Below the pieces are notes generated by a model. The model was not told the origin of the DNA and ran no database searches. It saw only the letters and a list, made by a program, of their open reading frames with translations. A stretch of DNA of 64,000 nt from Rhizophagus clarus (taxonomy: Eukaryota > Glomeromycota > Glomeromycetes > Glomerales > Glomeraceae). Each line of letters starts with the position of its first letter. The stretch's first letter is position 1. The stretch lies in assembly GCA_015698045.1 (NCBI GenBank), contig BLAL01000182.1, positions 248,001-312,000 of the forward strand. The letters are read 5' to 3'. The position numbers and the translations under genes were made by a program. This document shows positions 34,335 through 45,311 of this stretch, one piece after another.

Positions 34335-35472
34335 AGCCTTGCTTAAAGTCATCTTTTTTGACCTCAATCAGGCCAATTGTTCGCCCAGTTGTACGTGATT
34401 CAATCCCAAAGTCAAGATTTCCACGTCCGTTTTTTCCTTCGACCAACTTTTTGGGTACTATTTTTATTTGACTTTTAAATGGAAAAGTTGCTGAGGCGAG
34501 AAAGGAATATGAATAGATGCTTTTTGTGGCCTCGTAGGATACATCAATAGGGGTTGTTGCGACACAAGTCTCCAATTCATCAAAAAGCTTATGCAATGCC
34601 TCTCCATACTTCTCATTCTTCGTGTCCACACAACCACATTTAAAAATGTGATAAACATCAATACTAGAATTCGGATCATCACTAAGCCCATAGAGTTGAC
34701 ACACTTTCAGGAAGGTTCACTTGTTGAATGGTTTCGAGGGAGTCTCAATGAATACAGTAAACTTGAGATTATTCTTTGATACTAGCGACCGCAACATCTC
34801 CCAGAATGCGACATCATTCCTAGAATAGTATTTCCCCTCATTATTCATGAAGTTGAGCACTGCCCCATCATTTTCGAGCGCTGGTGGTTTATACAATTCA
34901 CATATGTAATCTTTGAGATTACTGAGGGTTCCTTGCTCAATATTTACGGTCCACTTGTTTGCCTTCTGTTTTGGTTTGACAATGATATCGAACTCTGTAA
35001 TGTATCAGCCGGGTTAATAAAGTTTAAACAGCCTCACGACCTGAAGATTTTATCAACCTCAGGTAAGGAAAAAATACGTACCATATTCAGATTTACTAAG
35101 TTTCTCCTTTAATGAGGCAACTTCCTCTCTTAATTTCAACACCTCCGAAGTGGCGGTGGCCTCTGGTGGAGAGACTATAACATGAATATGTTCCTCAGGA
35201 GGTGAGTCAGGGAAGTATTTTGAGATCTTTTTTATTACCAACAGCTCATCGCTGTCCTCGAGTGAAAGATTGCTTAAGGGATTGACATGATCGTCAGAGA
35301 TTGGCACCTTCCATAGTTTCAGGTCTTTAGCGTCAACATTAACGAAAGTTTGCGGGTTTTTTGCCTTTATAGCCTCCTTGAGCTTGCTAATAGACTTGTC
35401 CTTCTCAATATCAACTTTGAAAGCGCTCACAGTTGTATTTTCTTTAACAAGACAGAATAAAGTGATAGACAT
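34335..35472 (-). pseudogene. CRN (Crinkler) effector-type gene, 5' part
   Basis: ATG 35470-35472. Exon 1 (35472-35082) encodes the CRN N-terminal domain: ITLFCLVKENTT (equivalent of the LFLAK region), a ubiquitin-like ISKLKEAIKAK, LKLWKVPIS and the closing HIHVIVSPP, then a coiled-coil start. A GT-AG intron (35081-34995) joins in phase to exon 2: KWTVNIEQGTLSNLKDYICELY, SKNNLKFTVFIETP, VCQLYGLSDDPNSSIDVY, and LDFGIES...GLIEVKKDD, the D...ExK core of a PD-(D/E)XK nuclease. A TGA at 34717-34719 replaces a Trp. At 34335 the gene is cut by the 8.7-kb element and continues at 25638. CRN proteins act in nuclei, in host cells when secreted. This copy is doubly dead. Confidence 0.85.
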
Positions 35473-35879
35473 ATTTTCAGCTTATATAGTATTTTTTGTG
35501 AAATGTTATTGGTGCAAACTAGCATAAGTGAGGACAAGAGTAAAAAAGAATTTTATTTGCAAAAAATACTAAAGCCCAGTATATGTGAGAAATCCTCCCA
35601 TCACACAAACTGCCGTATTATATCATAGGTGCAACAATCAACTTAACCACTGCGCCTCCCTAACCGTGAAGACTCTTCTCACTTATCACCTGATGTTTTT
35701 TATATAGGCTAGTGGCTAGATAAAAATGTTAGATTGGCTAGTCCTGATATTACATGGACCGCATCATTACACGTGACCCATTTCTCATGTACTGATAAAA
35801 TAATAATACTTTATTTATGAAATAAAAATGTTGTCAGAACCCAGCCTACAATACATGAAAATTGCGACTATATCGCCTA

Positions 35880-36191
35880 CTAGTTATAATAACCATATAC
35901 ATCCTCCTCTACAAGAATATGGCAAACGTCTGCAGTGAGATTCTCATCAAAAAAATCAGAAATCAAGTTCCCTTCTCGCATAGCAACGTATTTTACAGGT
36001 CAAAGGTGATATGCGTGAAGATAAAATGGAATGTTTCTGAATGGCTGTGGTAGCAGTTGCTGAATCTGAGTATGGAGGTTTCTGACCGCATTTCCAAGAG
36101 GGATTGTAACTATTAGAGTGACATTATTGTTTGGGATTCCAATGAAGCTACCGGTGGGAATTATAAAGCAGTTGAGAGTAATATTGGCCAT
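35880..36191 (-). pseudogene. CRN-like ubiquitin-fold N-terminus, one TGA
   Basis: ATG 36189-36191. The frame MANITLNCFIIPTGS...VRNLHTQIQQLLPQPF...FYLHAYHL continues after a TGA at 36000-36002 with VKYVAMREGNLISDFFDENL and ends with ADVCHILVEED, the place where CRN N-termini have their HVLV-type closing motif; stop TAG 35880-35882. The length of about 100 residues fits this N-terminal module without a C-terminal effector domain. It could be a stand-alone family or the first exon of a lost gene. It starts about 400 bases downstream of the CRN gene and is on the same strand. Confidence 0.45.
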
Positions 36192-36591
36192 ATTTCATTT
36201 TCTGAAAAGCAAGAGGCCATTGTGAGAAAAGTCTACTCGTTATCATAGCTAACCATATACATACCTTATTTGCATTATTTTATCTGAGAATGTTTTTGCG
36301 GGAAAGTTGTCTGAACTTCTACATACCCCTACATGCTTTATATCTTGCTGGAAAAAAAGATAAGGAGGTATGAGGTGTAATTAGTATTGTCTTCTGATGC
36401 CAAGAGTTCTATGAAAGTGCATGCAAACAGAATCTTCTTACCTTTTCACATGGAGATCTACCAGAGAGATACATAGTTGGTCTTACGCCTGGTGATCTCG
36501 AAATTGTGATACCCTCAGCCTTTCATAATATATGCTTCTAACGTAACTATTTACTTTTAGAGCTGGTCCTGTGTTGCTTGTAGACATTCTT
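36192..36591. other. Intergenic, possible exon remnants
   Basis: No intact frame. A minus-strand stretch near 36440-36510 (ISRSPGVRPTMYLSGRSPCEK then GTAAGAAG) looks like a coding exon with a donor site, but no neighbours for it could be joined. Confidence 0.3.
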
Positions 36592-37908
36592 TCACATTTT
36601 CTCATGATTGTTTGGGGAAAAAAATAAAAAATAAAGGTTAATATATTTTTCGAATATATATGTAAAAATTATTATGTCACACAAGACCTGTCTGATGATC
36701 CACTTATTTTTCTGTTGCACAGGAGTGGCCCAGCAAATTCTTCTGAGCTGGTGATCACTGCTCCAGACTATTGATCTAGCCAACCCTGGATCAGAATACC
36801 ACTGCAAATTATCTCGCATACTTAAATCTAAGAGGCGCTGAAGTCTCTGAGCTAAAATCTGTCTACTAAAAACGTTGTTCTGTACAAGATGATTTCTAAC
36901 TGCTCCAATGAGATCAGGAGGTGATAAAGTTTCCTTGAAATTCTTGATATAGATATTTGGATTAAGTGAAACGAGCTGATCTATGACTTCTTTAGTAATA
37001 TTAGCACACCCCTCCAGATTAAGATATTTTAAATAAAAACACAAACGAGAAATTTCTTTGATAGTTGCATCAGTAATTCCACAAAAACTAAGGTTGAGAT
37101 GTTGGAGATTTGGACAGGAATGAATGGCATTGCAAATTGAAGTCTTGGCGACGTAAACATACCTACCAAAATCAAGATACTCTACACTAAAATGTTTCTC
37201 TACATTAAGGTGTTTCTCTACAGTAAGAAGTTTTTTTACTAATATATCACATCTATTTTTTCTTTGACAGCTACCCGGAATACTGAATCTTTGTAAATTT
37301 GGGCATGAGTTTAAGATATGACTTATAAATCTTTCAGAAATCAAATACGCACAAGCAAAATGAAACTCTTGTAAAGCTTGGCAACTGTCCGCAATTTTGA
37401 TTAAAGATCTATCAATAATGCCTTGGCAGAAAGAAATATTTAGATATTCTATTTTACGACATGATCCTACCATTCCACACAAAGCTTTATCACCCATAAT
37501 ACCACTACGACATAAATTAAGATATCTCAGATTGGAATATGCTTTAAGCTGATTTAATACTCTATTACTAAAACCTACACAATTTTTGAAATTCAAATGA
37601 ATTATGTTTGGGCATGTTCTTACGATGCCTCCAATTTTCTTACTTGAAAGTGGATTATAGTATGGAATTTCAAGATAGGTTAGTTTTGAGCTATAAATTG
37701 GCTTTTGCTTCCCACATACTAATTCTATGAATTTCTTTGCTTTGGGATCGTTCCCCTTTAGCTCAATGTGCCTCTATAGAATAGGGGCACCGCATCTGTA
37801 CCACAATCAGGAAATATATAGAGTAGGATAGATGGATTTATCCATCGCTAAAAAATGTAAAATCTGTTCTAATAGTTCTGGTATAATAAAAACACTTGTA
37901 TGCGCCAT
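36592..37908 (-). pseudogene. F-box/leucine-rich-repeat protein, two nonsense codons
   Basis: ATG 37906-37908 starts an F-box (IIPELLEQILHFLAMDKS, then LWYRCGAPIL), the adaptor module that binds Skp1 in SCF ubiquitin ligases. Leucine-rich repeats of the Cys-containing (AMN1/FBXL) type follow: [88 protein letters not shown] and [17 protein letters not shown]. The repeats would pick the substrate. TGA at 37807-37809 and TAG at 37774-37776 lie in frame within the F-box, at Arg and Trp positions of the family; the remaining 390 codons are open. The C-terminus after about 36850 is not repeat-like. F-box/LRR genes are strongly expanded in Rhizophagus. Confidence 0.8.
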
Positions 37909-37981
37909 ACTCTGCGCCTCCAGTTAAATAATCTGTATTATATGCTTTATCTTTAATCAAAAAAAATAAATTGGTAAATTA

Positions 37982-38200
37982 CTACTCCAGCCTGGCTGGC
38001 TTAGAAGAACAATCATCTTTTTGCGCAAACTCTAGCTCCTGCGCCAATCTATCCAATGTTAATTTAAGATCAATTATATAGGTTTCTTGTCAAAATTCAG
38101 GTGCAACCCCTGCTAGAAACACCTTTTTAATATTTTTATTCACAGCTTCTATAATATCATCTAAACTTTCCATATTGTGCAAATTGCTATTAAATCCCAT
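37982..38200 (-). pseudogene. Small helical protein, unknown, one TGA
   Basis: ATG 38198-38200 to TAG 37982-37984, 72 codons with a TGA near 38090. Residues include NMESLDDIIEAVNKNIKKVF and LKLTLDRLAQELEFAQK, an amphipathic helical pattern. It lies 360 bases downstream of the DNA polymerase remnant on the same strand. It may be a small gene of that element; no family is recognised. Confidence 0.35.
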
Positions 38201-38559
38201 ACTTTGCTATATAAGCCTATATCCTTAATTGAAAAAATAATATTAATAAGCCGTTAAGGCGCTTCACTGAACACCTGACTCCAGATATTCACATAGCTCA
38301 GGATAATCAAACATGCATCCAGAAAGTATATTCAGCCAGCCTCAGATATGCCTGGAGATGATCATTAGTATTTTTTCGCATATAATTAGTTTAACAAGTA
38401 ATCAGATTAGTGAAAAAAAAATATGGTGCCTATTCAGCTATCATCTTTTCTATAACTGAATATTTTTCGCATCAGGAAAAAAATAATATATTAATGTATG
38501 CGATCTGACTACTCATCACTATCTAGCTTATGTGGGTGAGCTAGATATGTGAGACACAC
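38201..38559. other. Intergenic, nothing supported
   Basis: AT-rich spacer between the small gene and the end of the polymerase remnant. No repeat or frame was found. Confidence 0.3.
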
Positions 38560-41500
38560 ATTCGTTTAGATATTTCTCTGGGAGCTTGGCTCTTATAGCT
38601 CTTTTTTCACCTTTTCATGAAGGATACCATCTTTGACCATATTCTTATATGCTTGGATTCGCCAATGTCTATATAGTAAAGTGGTAATCCTATCAGATAA
38701 AATCCAGCGTTTAGTATCTACAGGATAGAGTGCCTTCTTCTCAGACTCGACCAGAGATAATATGTGGTCCTTTGATCAGAAACTAACATTCTTGGCATGG
38801 AATACTTCCTTACCAAAGATACAGTCTCGATAGACTAGAGTCATGGGGTCTGCATCGGCTCACATAGCTTTTTGCTCTGATAGTAAAGGCTTATCTATTG
38901 GATCATCTAGAAGGAACCCTTCTAAGCTTGGCATATATGTATCTGTTGCCATTTCTTCCATACCTTCTTACTAACCCCCTTATACTTAGATCTTGTAGAC
39001 TTATCGGCTAAGACATAATGATAAGACTTGGCTCAAATGTGAAAAGATTCTGTAATCACACTGCCAGGGGGTCTCATCCTTGAATAGCCCAATAGTTTTA
39101 GAATCATTGAGATCGAATAGATCTGGGCGTTCGGCCATATCTTTATAAATATCCTCAGTCATAATTAGAATTATAAAAGAATCTGTTTCCATATAGCCAA
39201 GTTGGGCATTATCACCATATCTCTCCTTTACATACCCATACCAAAAGCGATACATGAGGAGCTTATTAAGACCCAAGACTGATGCTCCAACTATAATGGG
39301 CTTATTGAGAGTCACACTAGCCTTTCCCATATGCGCACCTACTAGTGTATCTCCAAGTGGACGTTCATACTTAAATCTTGGGCTACTGACTTTCTTCCAG
39401 AATGCCTTTTCATCCCGCTCATTATTCAACTTCATGAGCTTGACGTCCTGGTATTTGCGGACATTCTCCATAGTCTTGCCATATACTAAGTTATTCATAA
39501 GCTTGAAGAAGTCTTTTTCAAAGGCATTCTTAGCTTTTTGACATTTCTCAATATTAAATGCAATATATGAGGCTAATCAGTTAGTCTGGTCGAAAGAAAG
39601 GATCTCTGAAACTTCATCTACAACCATGCCTAATTTCACATAGTATTGGAGCTCTAGGTAATAGATGATATAATCCTTTCTCAGGCCAAGGTGGAGGGAC
39701 TAACTTTTCTGTTTTAGAGAAGCGTTCTCTATCCAAGTTATTTACAAGCTCCTCATTATATGGGCTAAGCCAATCCTTTCCTACTGCAACATTCTCCACG
39801 GCTGGGGGGTAAGTCTCTCAAATAATCATAGGTCTTGAGAGGGAAGTGAGACTTAATATTTAAGAAATATCCGCGTAGGGCATTTGCCTTAGTCTTAAAA
39901 ATTTTTTCAAGATATTTTTTTTGCATAGCAGGATTTTTTAGAAGGTATTCCTGACTAGCTTTCTATTGATAATTTCCAATAGGTAAGAACTGGCTCATAG
40001 CCCAGTCATAAAGATTGTTTGCATCTACATATGATATCCATGATGTAGGGTTTGGATAGATTGAATGCCTGACCCATTTTGGGATTATTGGCTTTGAAAT
40101 ATCGCTTATAAGCCTTAGATATACCATCCCTCTTAGCCTTTTCAATAAAGTCATACATCGACATATTTGTAAATAACTCAATCTTAACTCCAGTCTTTTT
40201 AAGCATAGCGTCCCAAGATAAGGATGGAATAGAAACATAGTGGCTAGGATCGAGTTCATAATATTTTATGCATGTCTTCTTGAATTGGGTCCAAACATCA
40301 GCTAAAGAGAGTACATCAATTTTAAAATATAGATTGTGATACTCACCTAGATTCTTACATCTGAATATCTTTTATACTTTCTGGGTATGTTGATAGTCTT
40401 CCTGTGAGATCTTCCCTTTTAAGGTTAAAGTAAATTCATGAATAGGAGGAAGCTCAGTCTCCAAAAATCTATCCTGAGAATCAATATAGTCATAGGGATA
40501 TATTCCCTTGCAAGTTATTAGAGAAATTTGATCTGGAGTAAAGTCTTTAAAGTGCTGGCTGGTGATTGGGTGACCATTGCCCAAGTTTTTTGTAAGATTC
40601 GCCAAGCTATTGTTCATAAACTGCTAGCTATCAATATACTTGAGCTGACCTACCTTCATAGATTTATATCGCTCAAATGTCTCAGCTATGACCTTGATCT
40701 GATGCGCATTAACTGAGCGTCCAACAGATTTACAGACCAAGTGAGAGTCATAGCCCCAGAAGTTATGAAAGACTACTGGGATTAGGGTCTTCCATAGTTC
40801 GATCTGGAGTTTGAGATTGCAATCTCTATGTGCAGACCCTCAAAACTTACCTGTAATGTGGCAGTGATCCCAGACCTTATCAGCCTTAACTTTTTTACTA
40901 GCAATTGCCTTGGTTGCTTTTTCAATGGTTTTTTAAATACCATTATATTCAGTTGACTTTTTATCAATTTTTCTAGCTTCGCTTTAAGACTAACTATTTT
41001 GCTTTCTAGACACTTAATTTTCTCTCTATCTACAGCAAACTTACCTTTACAGATCCAACAGGTATTAGCCTCGGCGAATCTTTTCTTGTCTTCCTCAGTC
41101 TCAATTTGATCATGTTTAACAACTAAGACCTCATTAATGCTTACTAGCTCTTGATCTAATTTTCGAACAAATTCTTGGGTAGCATTATTTTCTCGATATA
41201 GGAAAGGGCCCTACACATCTCCAGTATCGATCCAGTGGACTAGGTAGCAGAAACTATTAGCATATTGCTCTGAAATTATATGGATTTTTCCTCCATTTAT
41301 TAAGCCAGGTTTTTTGTTTCCAGCCTCAAAATTGGCTATAATAACACATGGAGCATTGTTCATCCGGCCATAGTTCTTGAACTGCTCGAAATCATTGACC
41401 CCTTTTACTGGTAGATCAACTCTCTGGGTTGCCTCTCCTAACCTGAAACAATGTTCTTGATGATGGATTAGGGTATTTTCTGATGAAAAGCTTTGGAAAC

Positions 41501-43331
41501 ATCTGTTGCAAAGATGCTTTTCACCATTATATGCAGTATCTTTGAAAACAAGCCCATTAGAATTCTTAATCCAGAGGAAGTGATTCTTTTGTCCATACTT
41601 TTCTTCTTCAGACTTTGTAATATTGGTAAAAGCCATGAGGTGGATAACATGGGTCCTTTTTTCTTGACATTTATTCGGATTATTATGCTTACAATTTTCT
41701 ATTTTGCATGAATTTGGAATATAGATGTTCTTACTGGCTATTACTGGTTTAGGGGTAGCTGTTTCTTCTTTCCATTCCCAGATATTGATGGAGATATCTG
41801 GGTTCATTTCCTCTATCTTATTAAATATGCGTGGGCAGATTGGAGTGAGCATGGGGATTCCATCTAACTTGACGACATCTAGGTAGGGCTTTAGTTTCAT
41901 TGCTCAGAAGATTTGTTCAAAATGGTCTGTATCAGGCTTATTCTGATGTGTGAAATAGCATCCTAATGCACCTTGGAGACATTTTTCAGATAATGCATTT
42001 GTTTCTGGGTTGATAAGACCTTTATTATCTGGATTAATGGTACACTTGGTATTGGCTAACTTTTTGGATGTGGGCTCATAAAACCCTCCAGTAGCTCGAC
42101 TGTAAGTATATACCTCAAATATAAACCGTATCAATTCGTACTAAAATTCAGTTAGACCCATTTTCTAAATATTCTTCTATTTTCTTATCTATTTCCCCAC
42201 TAGAGCTAGTTAAATGTTCATCTATGTAGTTTTCTGAGAGAAGAGCTCGCATTTCTCCTCTATGCCATTTTTCAGTAATTTTGATATGAGGAAAATTTTT
42301 ACCACTCTTACCCTTTTTTTCATTCTTATAATATATACATTTTACAGCTATTGCTAACTTGATTTGTTCTTTCCTTCTAAACTCTGTTTGAAACACTCTT
42401 GTTATTTCTTATCTAGCCGAAGCTATTAATTTAGGCATGTATGGAATTTCCTTATATTTCTTTGCTCCTTCTACCATATCATTGAAAGCATATGCAGGGT
42501 TTAACCTTTTAGGTACTTTAGCTTCCCATTTGCTCATTAAAGACTGGTTTTGATGTGGTCTTTCTAGATCTCTTCCAACTGGATCTTCTTCAAAATGTAT
42601 ATCTCCTTCTGGCACGTGATTTTCTATACTAGCTATTTTCTTCATACCTTCAAAGTATCCTGCAAGTTCTTCTGTTTCTGTTTCTTCTATCATGTCTAAC
42701 TCTTTTAGAAAACTATAGTCTGCTACATCTTTGACAAATGTATCTATATTGTGATCAAACTTCTTTGGGATTACGTCTTGCTCTTGAGTGTCTTGTCGCT
42801 CAACCTCGCTAGATCCCATCTCTTGAGGAATAATTTTCTCAAAAGCCTCATCATCGGCTTGTAATAGATCATGATGAAGAGACTGACATGCTTTTAAAAT
42901 TAGTGGTAAATCACATTCTTCACCAGTAACTTTGAACCATCTTCGGCGCAATCTGGCACCCCATGTTTTCAGATGCTTTCTAGGCTTTCTTGCATGCCTA
43001 TCAATATATTTATCTTAAGTGTCTTATTGCTCAATCTCGTTAAGTTCCTCCTGACCTTCTCTATACACTTAGGTTGATGGACCGGGGCCAGCTTCAGGAT
43101 CATTCTCTTGATTTTTGTCTTGTGGAATGGATGCTTGAATAGGCTCAGGTTTCTCTCTTTTTCGATCCTTTCCTTGAGCATGGACTACTAGAGCGGGGTT
43201 GGTGATTGGGGTCTAGACACAGGTTTTGGAGTAGGTAATGGTTTACACTTAAACTTTCTTTTAAGATGTGATGTTAGATCACGAGTATTTTTAAAGTCAT
43301 CCTTACCGCATCTAAGATATGGAGGAATCAT
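38560..43331 (-). pseudogene. Protein-primed type B DNA polymerase (Maverick/Polinton type), heavily broken
   Basis: ATG 43329-43331 opens a C2H2-like N-terminus (CGKDDFKNTRDLTSHLKRKF). Later come a charged region (42951-42409), HLCNRCFQSFSSENTLIHHQ (a finger, about 41450-41530), and the exonuclease motif, here IIANFEAG near 41330 where D-x-E is expected (first Asp is Asn). The polymerase part has motif A YVDANNLYDWAM (about 40000-40045), motif B KLMNNLVYGKTMENVR (about 39450-39500) and motif C GYMETDSF (about 39180), where DTDS has become ETDS. The C-terminus reaches about 38560. At least six frame changes and many stops are present. Such polymerases copy Maverick elements and linear plasmids using a terminal protein. 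Integrase, protease and capsid genes were not seen around it. Confidence 0.75.
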
Positions 43332-43462
43332 TTTATTATAAGTGCATGCTTTATGAAGTTTGTATTAATAGTACGAAAACTTTTGTTTAAAATTAATTAT
43401 TTATCTCACCCCCTTAATCATAGATTTCGGGATGTATCAGTCAATCTTTTTTTTTCAAATTT

Positions 43463-43807
43463 ATGAGAAAAAAGCCTGAAAGGTGTTTTGAGCATTGGAA
43501 AGTTAAATCCCGTATTCCCTGTAAGGTTTGTGGCAAGCTGACTAGCTCTGAACCTAGCCTTTGCAGAAAGCATGCTAGTGGATACTATGTGACCCAATAT
43601 TTTAATAGGCTTCAGGATAAAGCTAATTCTGATGATTTGATCCAGATGAAAATTGATGAATTGCTTCTAGAGCTGTTTGCAAACAAAACTGAAAAAGCAG
43701 TTGGAGGAGTGGATCCTAGAGGATCACATGAGACTTTACTAAAACAAGAAAAAAATAATATCAAGTATACTAATGAGATTTATGATGATTTCAGCTTATT
43801 CGACTAA
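43463..43807 (+). CDS. Small zinc-binding-like protein divergent from the polymerase
   Basis: ATG 43463-43465 to TAA 43805-43807, 114 residues, uninterrupted. The N-terminal half has C-x2-C and C-x3-H pairs (PCKVCGKL...SLCRKHASG) that could bind one zinc ion; the rest is helical and acidic (QMKIDELLLELFANK). It starts 132 bases from the polymerase start on the other strand, so the two may share a promoter. No family is recognised. It is one of the few intact small frames in the window. Confidence 0.5.
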   Translation: MRKKPERCFEHWKVKSRIPCKVCGKLTSSEPSLCRKHASGYYVTQYFNRLQDKANSDDLIQMKIDELLLELFANKTEKAVGGVDPRGSHETLLKQEKNNIKYTNEIYDDFSLFD

Positions 43808-43810
43808 TCT

Positions 43811-44370
43811 GTTTACTAGCCCAAATTTTTTTACACCTGAGGTTAGATTTTTTGACCTTAGGTTTGCATAACATGAATGGCTTTAGAAAGGCTTCCTGTA
43901 TATTGAAAAAATAATGGTATATCTCGTTCTTATCGAGAGCCTCATAACCCTTTTGTATGTATATAAAAAAAATTTACACTTAGTTCGAAAAAATTAACAC
44001 CTAGCCCAAATTTTTACATCTGAGGGTAGACTTTTTGTCCTAATGTTTTGGTAATAAAAATGGCTCTAGAATGGTTTCCTGTATATCGAAAAATTACTAG
44101 TATGCTATAATATGTTCTATAGCTTTTTAACTCTCTTGTATGTATACAAAAAAATACACCTATTTCAAAAATTTTACACCTAACCCAAATTTTTTTTACA
44201 CCTGAGGGTAGACTTTTTGTCCTAATATTTTTGATAATAAAATGGCTCTAGAATGGTTTCTTGTGTATCAAAAAATTAGTGGTATGCTAAAATATGTTCT
44301 ATAGCTTTTTAACTTTCTTGATCACATACAAAAAAATTTACACCTAACTTTGTTAGGTGTAAATTTTTTA
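43811..44370. repeat. Three tandem 180-bp units ending in an 18-bp hairpin
   Basis: Each unit has CCCAAATTTTTTTACACCTG, then GAGGGTAGACTTTTTG, then AATGGCTCTAGAATGGTTTCCTG, then a TTGTATGTATACAAAAAA part. Copies start near 43820, 44000 and 44185. The array closes with AAAAAATTTACACCTAAC at 44331-44348 pairing with its exact inverse at 44352-44369 across a three-base loop. Confidence 0.8.
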
Positions 44371-44807
44371 CTTTGCTAGATGTTAACGAATCCCTTTTAG
44401 AATTAATTCTAGAATATCATAAAATCAGTATGCAAATTAGGCTTGCAAGGGTCGTACCCTCAAATATTTTGTCACTTCATTCCTCAATATTTGAGGATAC
44501 TCCCAAAGGTAAGCAGAATAGTATATTTTTTTGATATGATATTATTTGGGATTAAAATCAGACTAGAAAGGCTATAAAGATTGTTTTATTTTTGGTATCT
44601 GGTGGGGTAATTTAATGCCAAAATTGGATACTAAATATATAGATAGCGGGAAAAGCCTAAATTTGGGCTAGAGTTTTAAATTTTATAGTGAATTTTTATA
44701 GCTAGAAGGGCTTGGAAAATCTCTGGGAATCTTTCTGGATTCGTTTGTCCTAGGACTCCCAATTGGAGTCTACTTAAACAAATTATCAAAATTCATCAAA
44801 TCTGATT
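44371..44807. other. Intergenic flank of the hAT element
   Basis: No gene. CTCAAATATT at 44460 and AATATTTGAG at 44487 can form a ten-base stem. Otherwise plain AT-rich spacer. Confidence 0.3.
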
Positions 44808-45311
44808 AGTATACTTAAGGATGGTCATCAGTCCTACCGGTCCTATTCAGTCCTGGACCGGCCAGTCTCAGGACTTGTAGGACTGGACCGCAGTCTTTCA
44901 TTTTCCTGTAGCGCAGTAGGACCAGTCCTGAGGATCGATCGGTCCTCATATCAGTCTTTATATAACAAATGATTTTTATTTTAAATAAAGTTATTAATCT
45001 AATGAAGATCTTTATAAAAAGTTATAAAGACCGACCGATTTTAGAAATTACAAACCAATAAATTAATGGCAACTATTTTTTCACTTATGCATCTATATTC
45101 TTTCGAATTTATTAGTTAAAATATTTATATATATTTATTTATTCACTTTGAATTTAGTAATTTTATTCTGCAATCATTTTTTTTTTATAAATGTTAAATT
45201 TTATTTTTAAATAATAAATATATATGTTTTTAAAAAAAATGTATAATTTATATAAAAGAATAGAATAAAATATAATTATAATAAAGGATAAAATATAAAA
45301 TTCTTTAACAT

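Noticed and set aside
6268-43331. A single giant Maverick/Polinton spanning ATPase to polymerase
   Set aside because: The distance is about 37 kb, host-type multigene families with introns lie between, and no terminal repeats or integrase were seen; two separate remnants are simpler.
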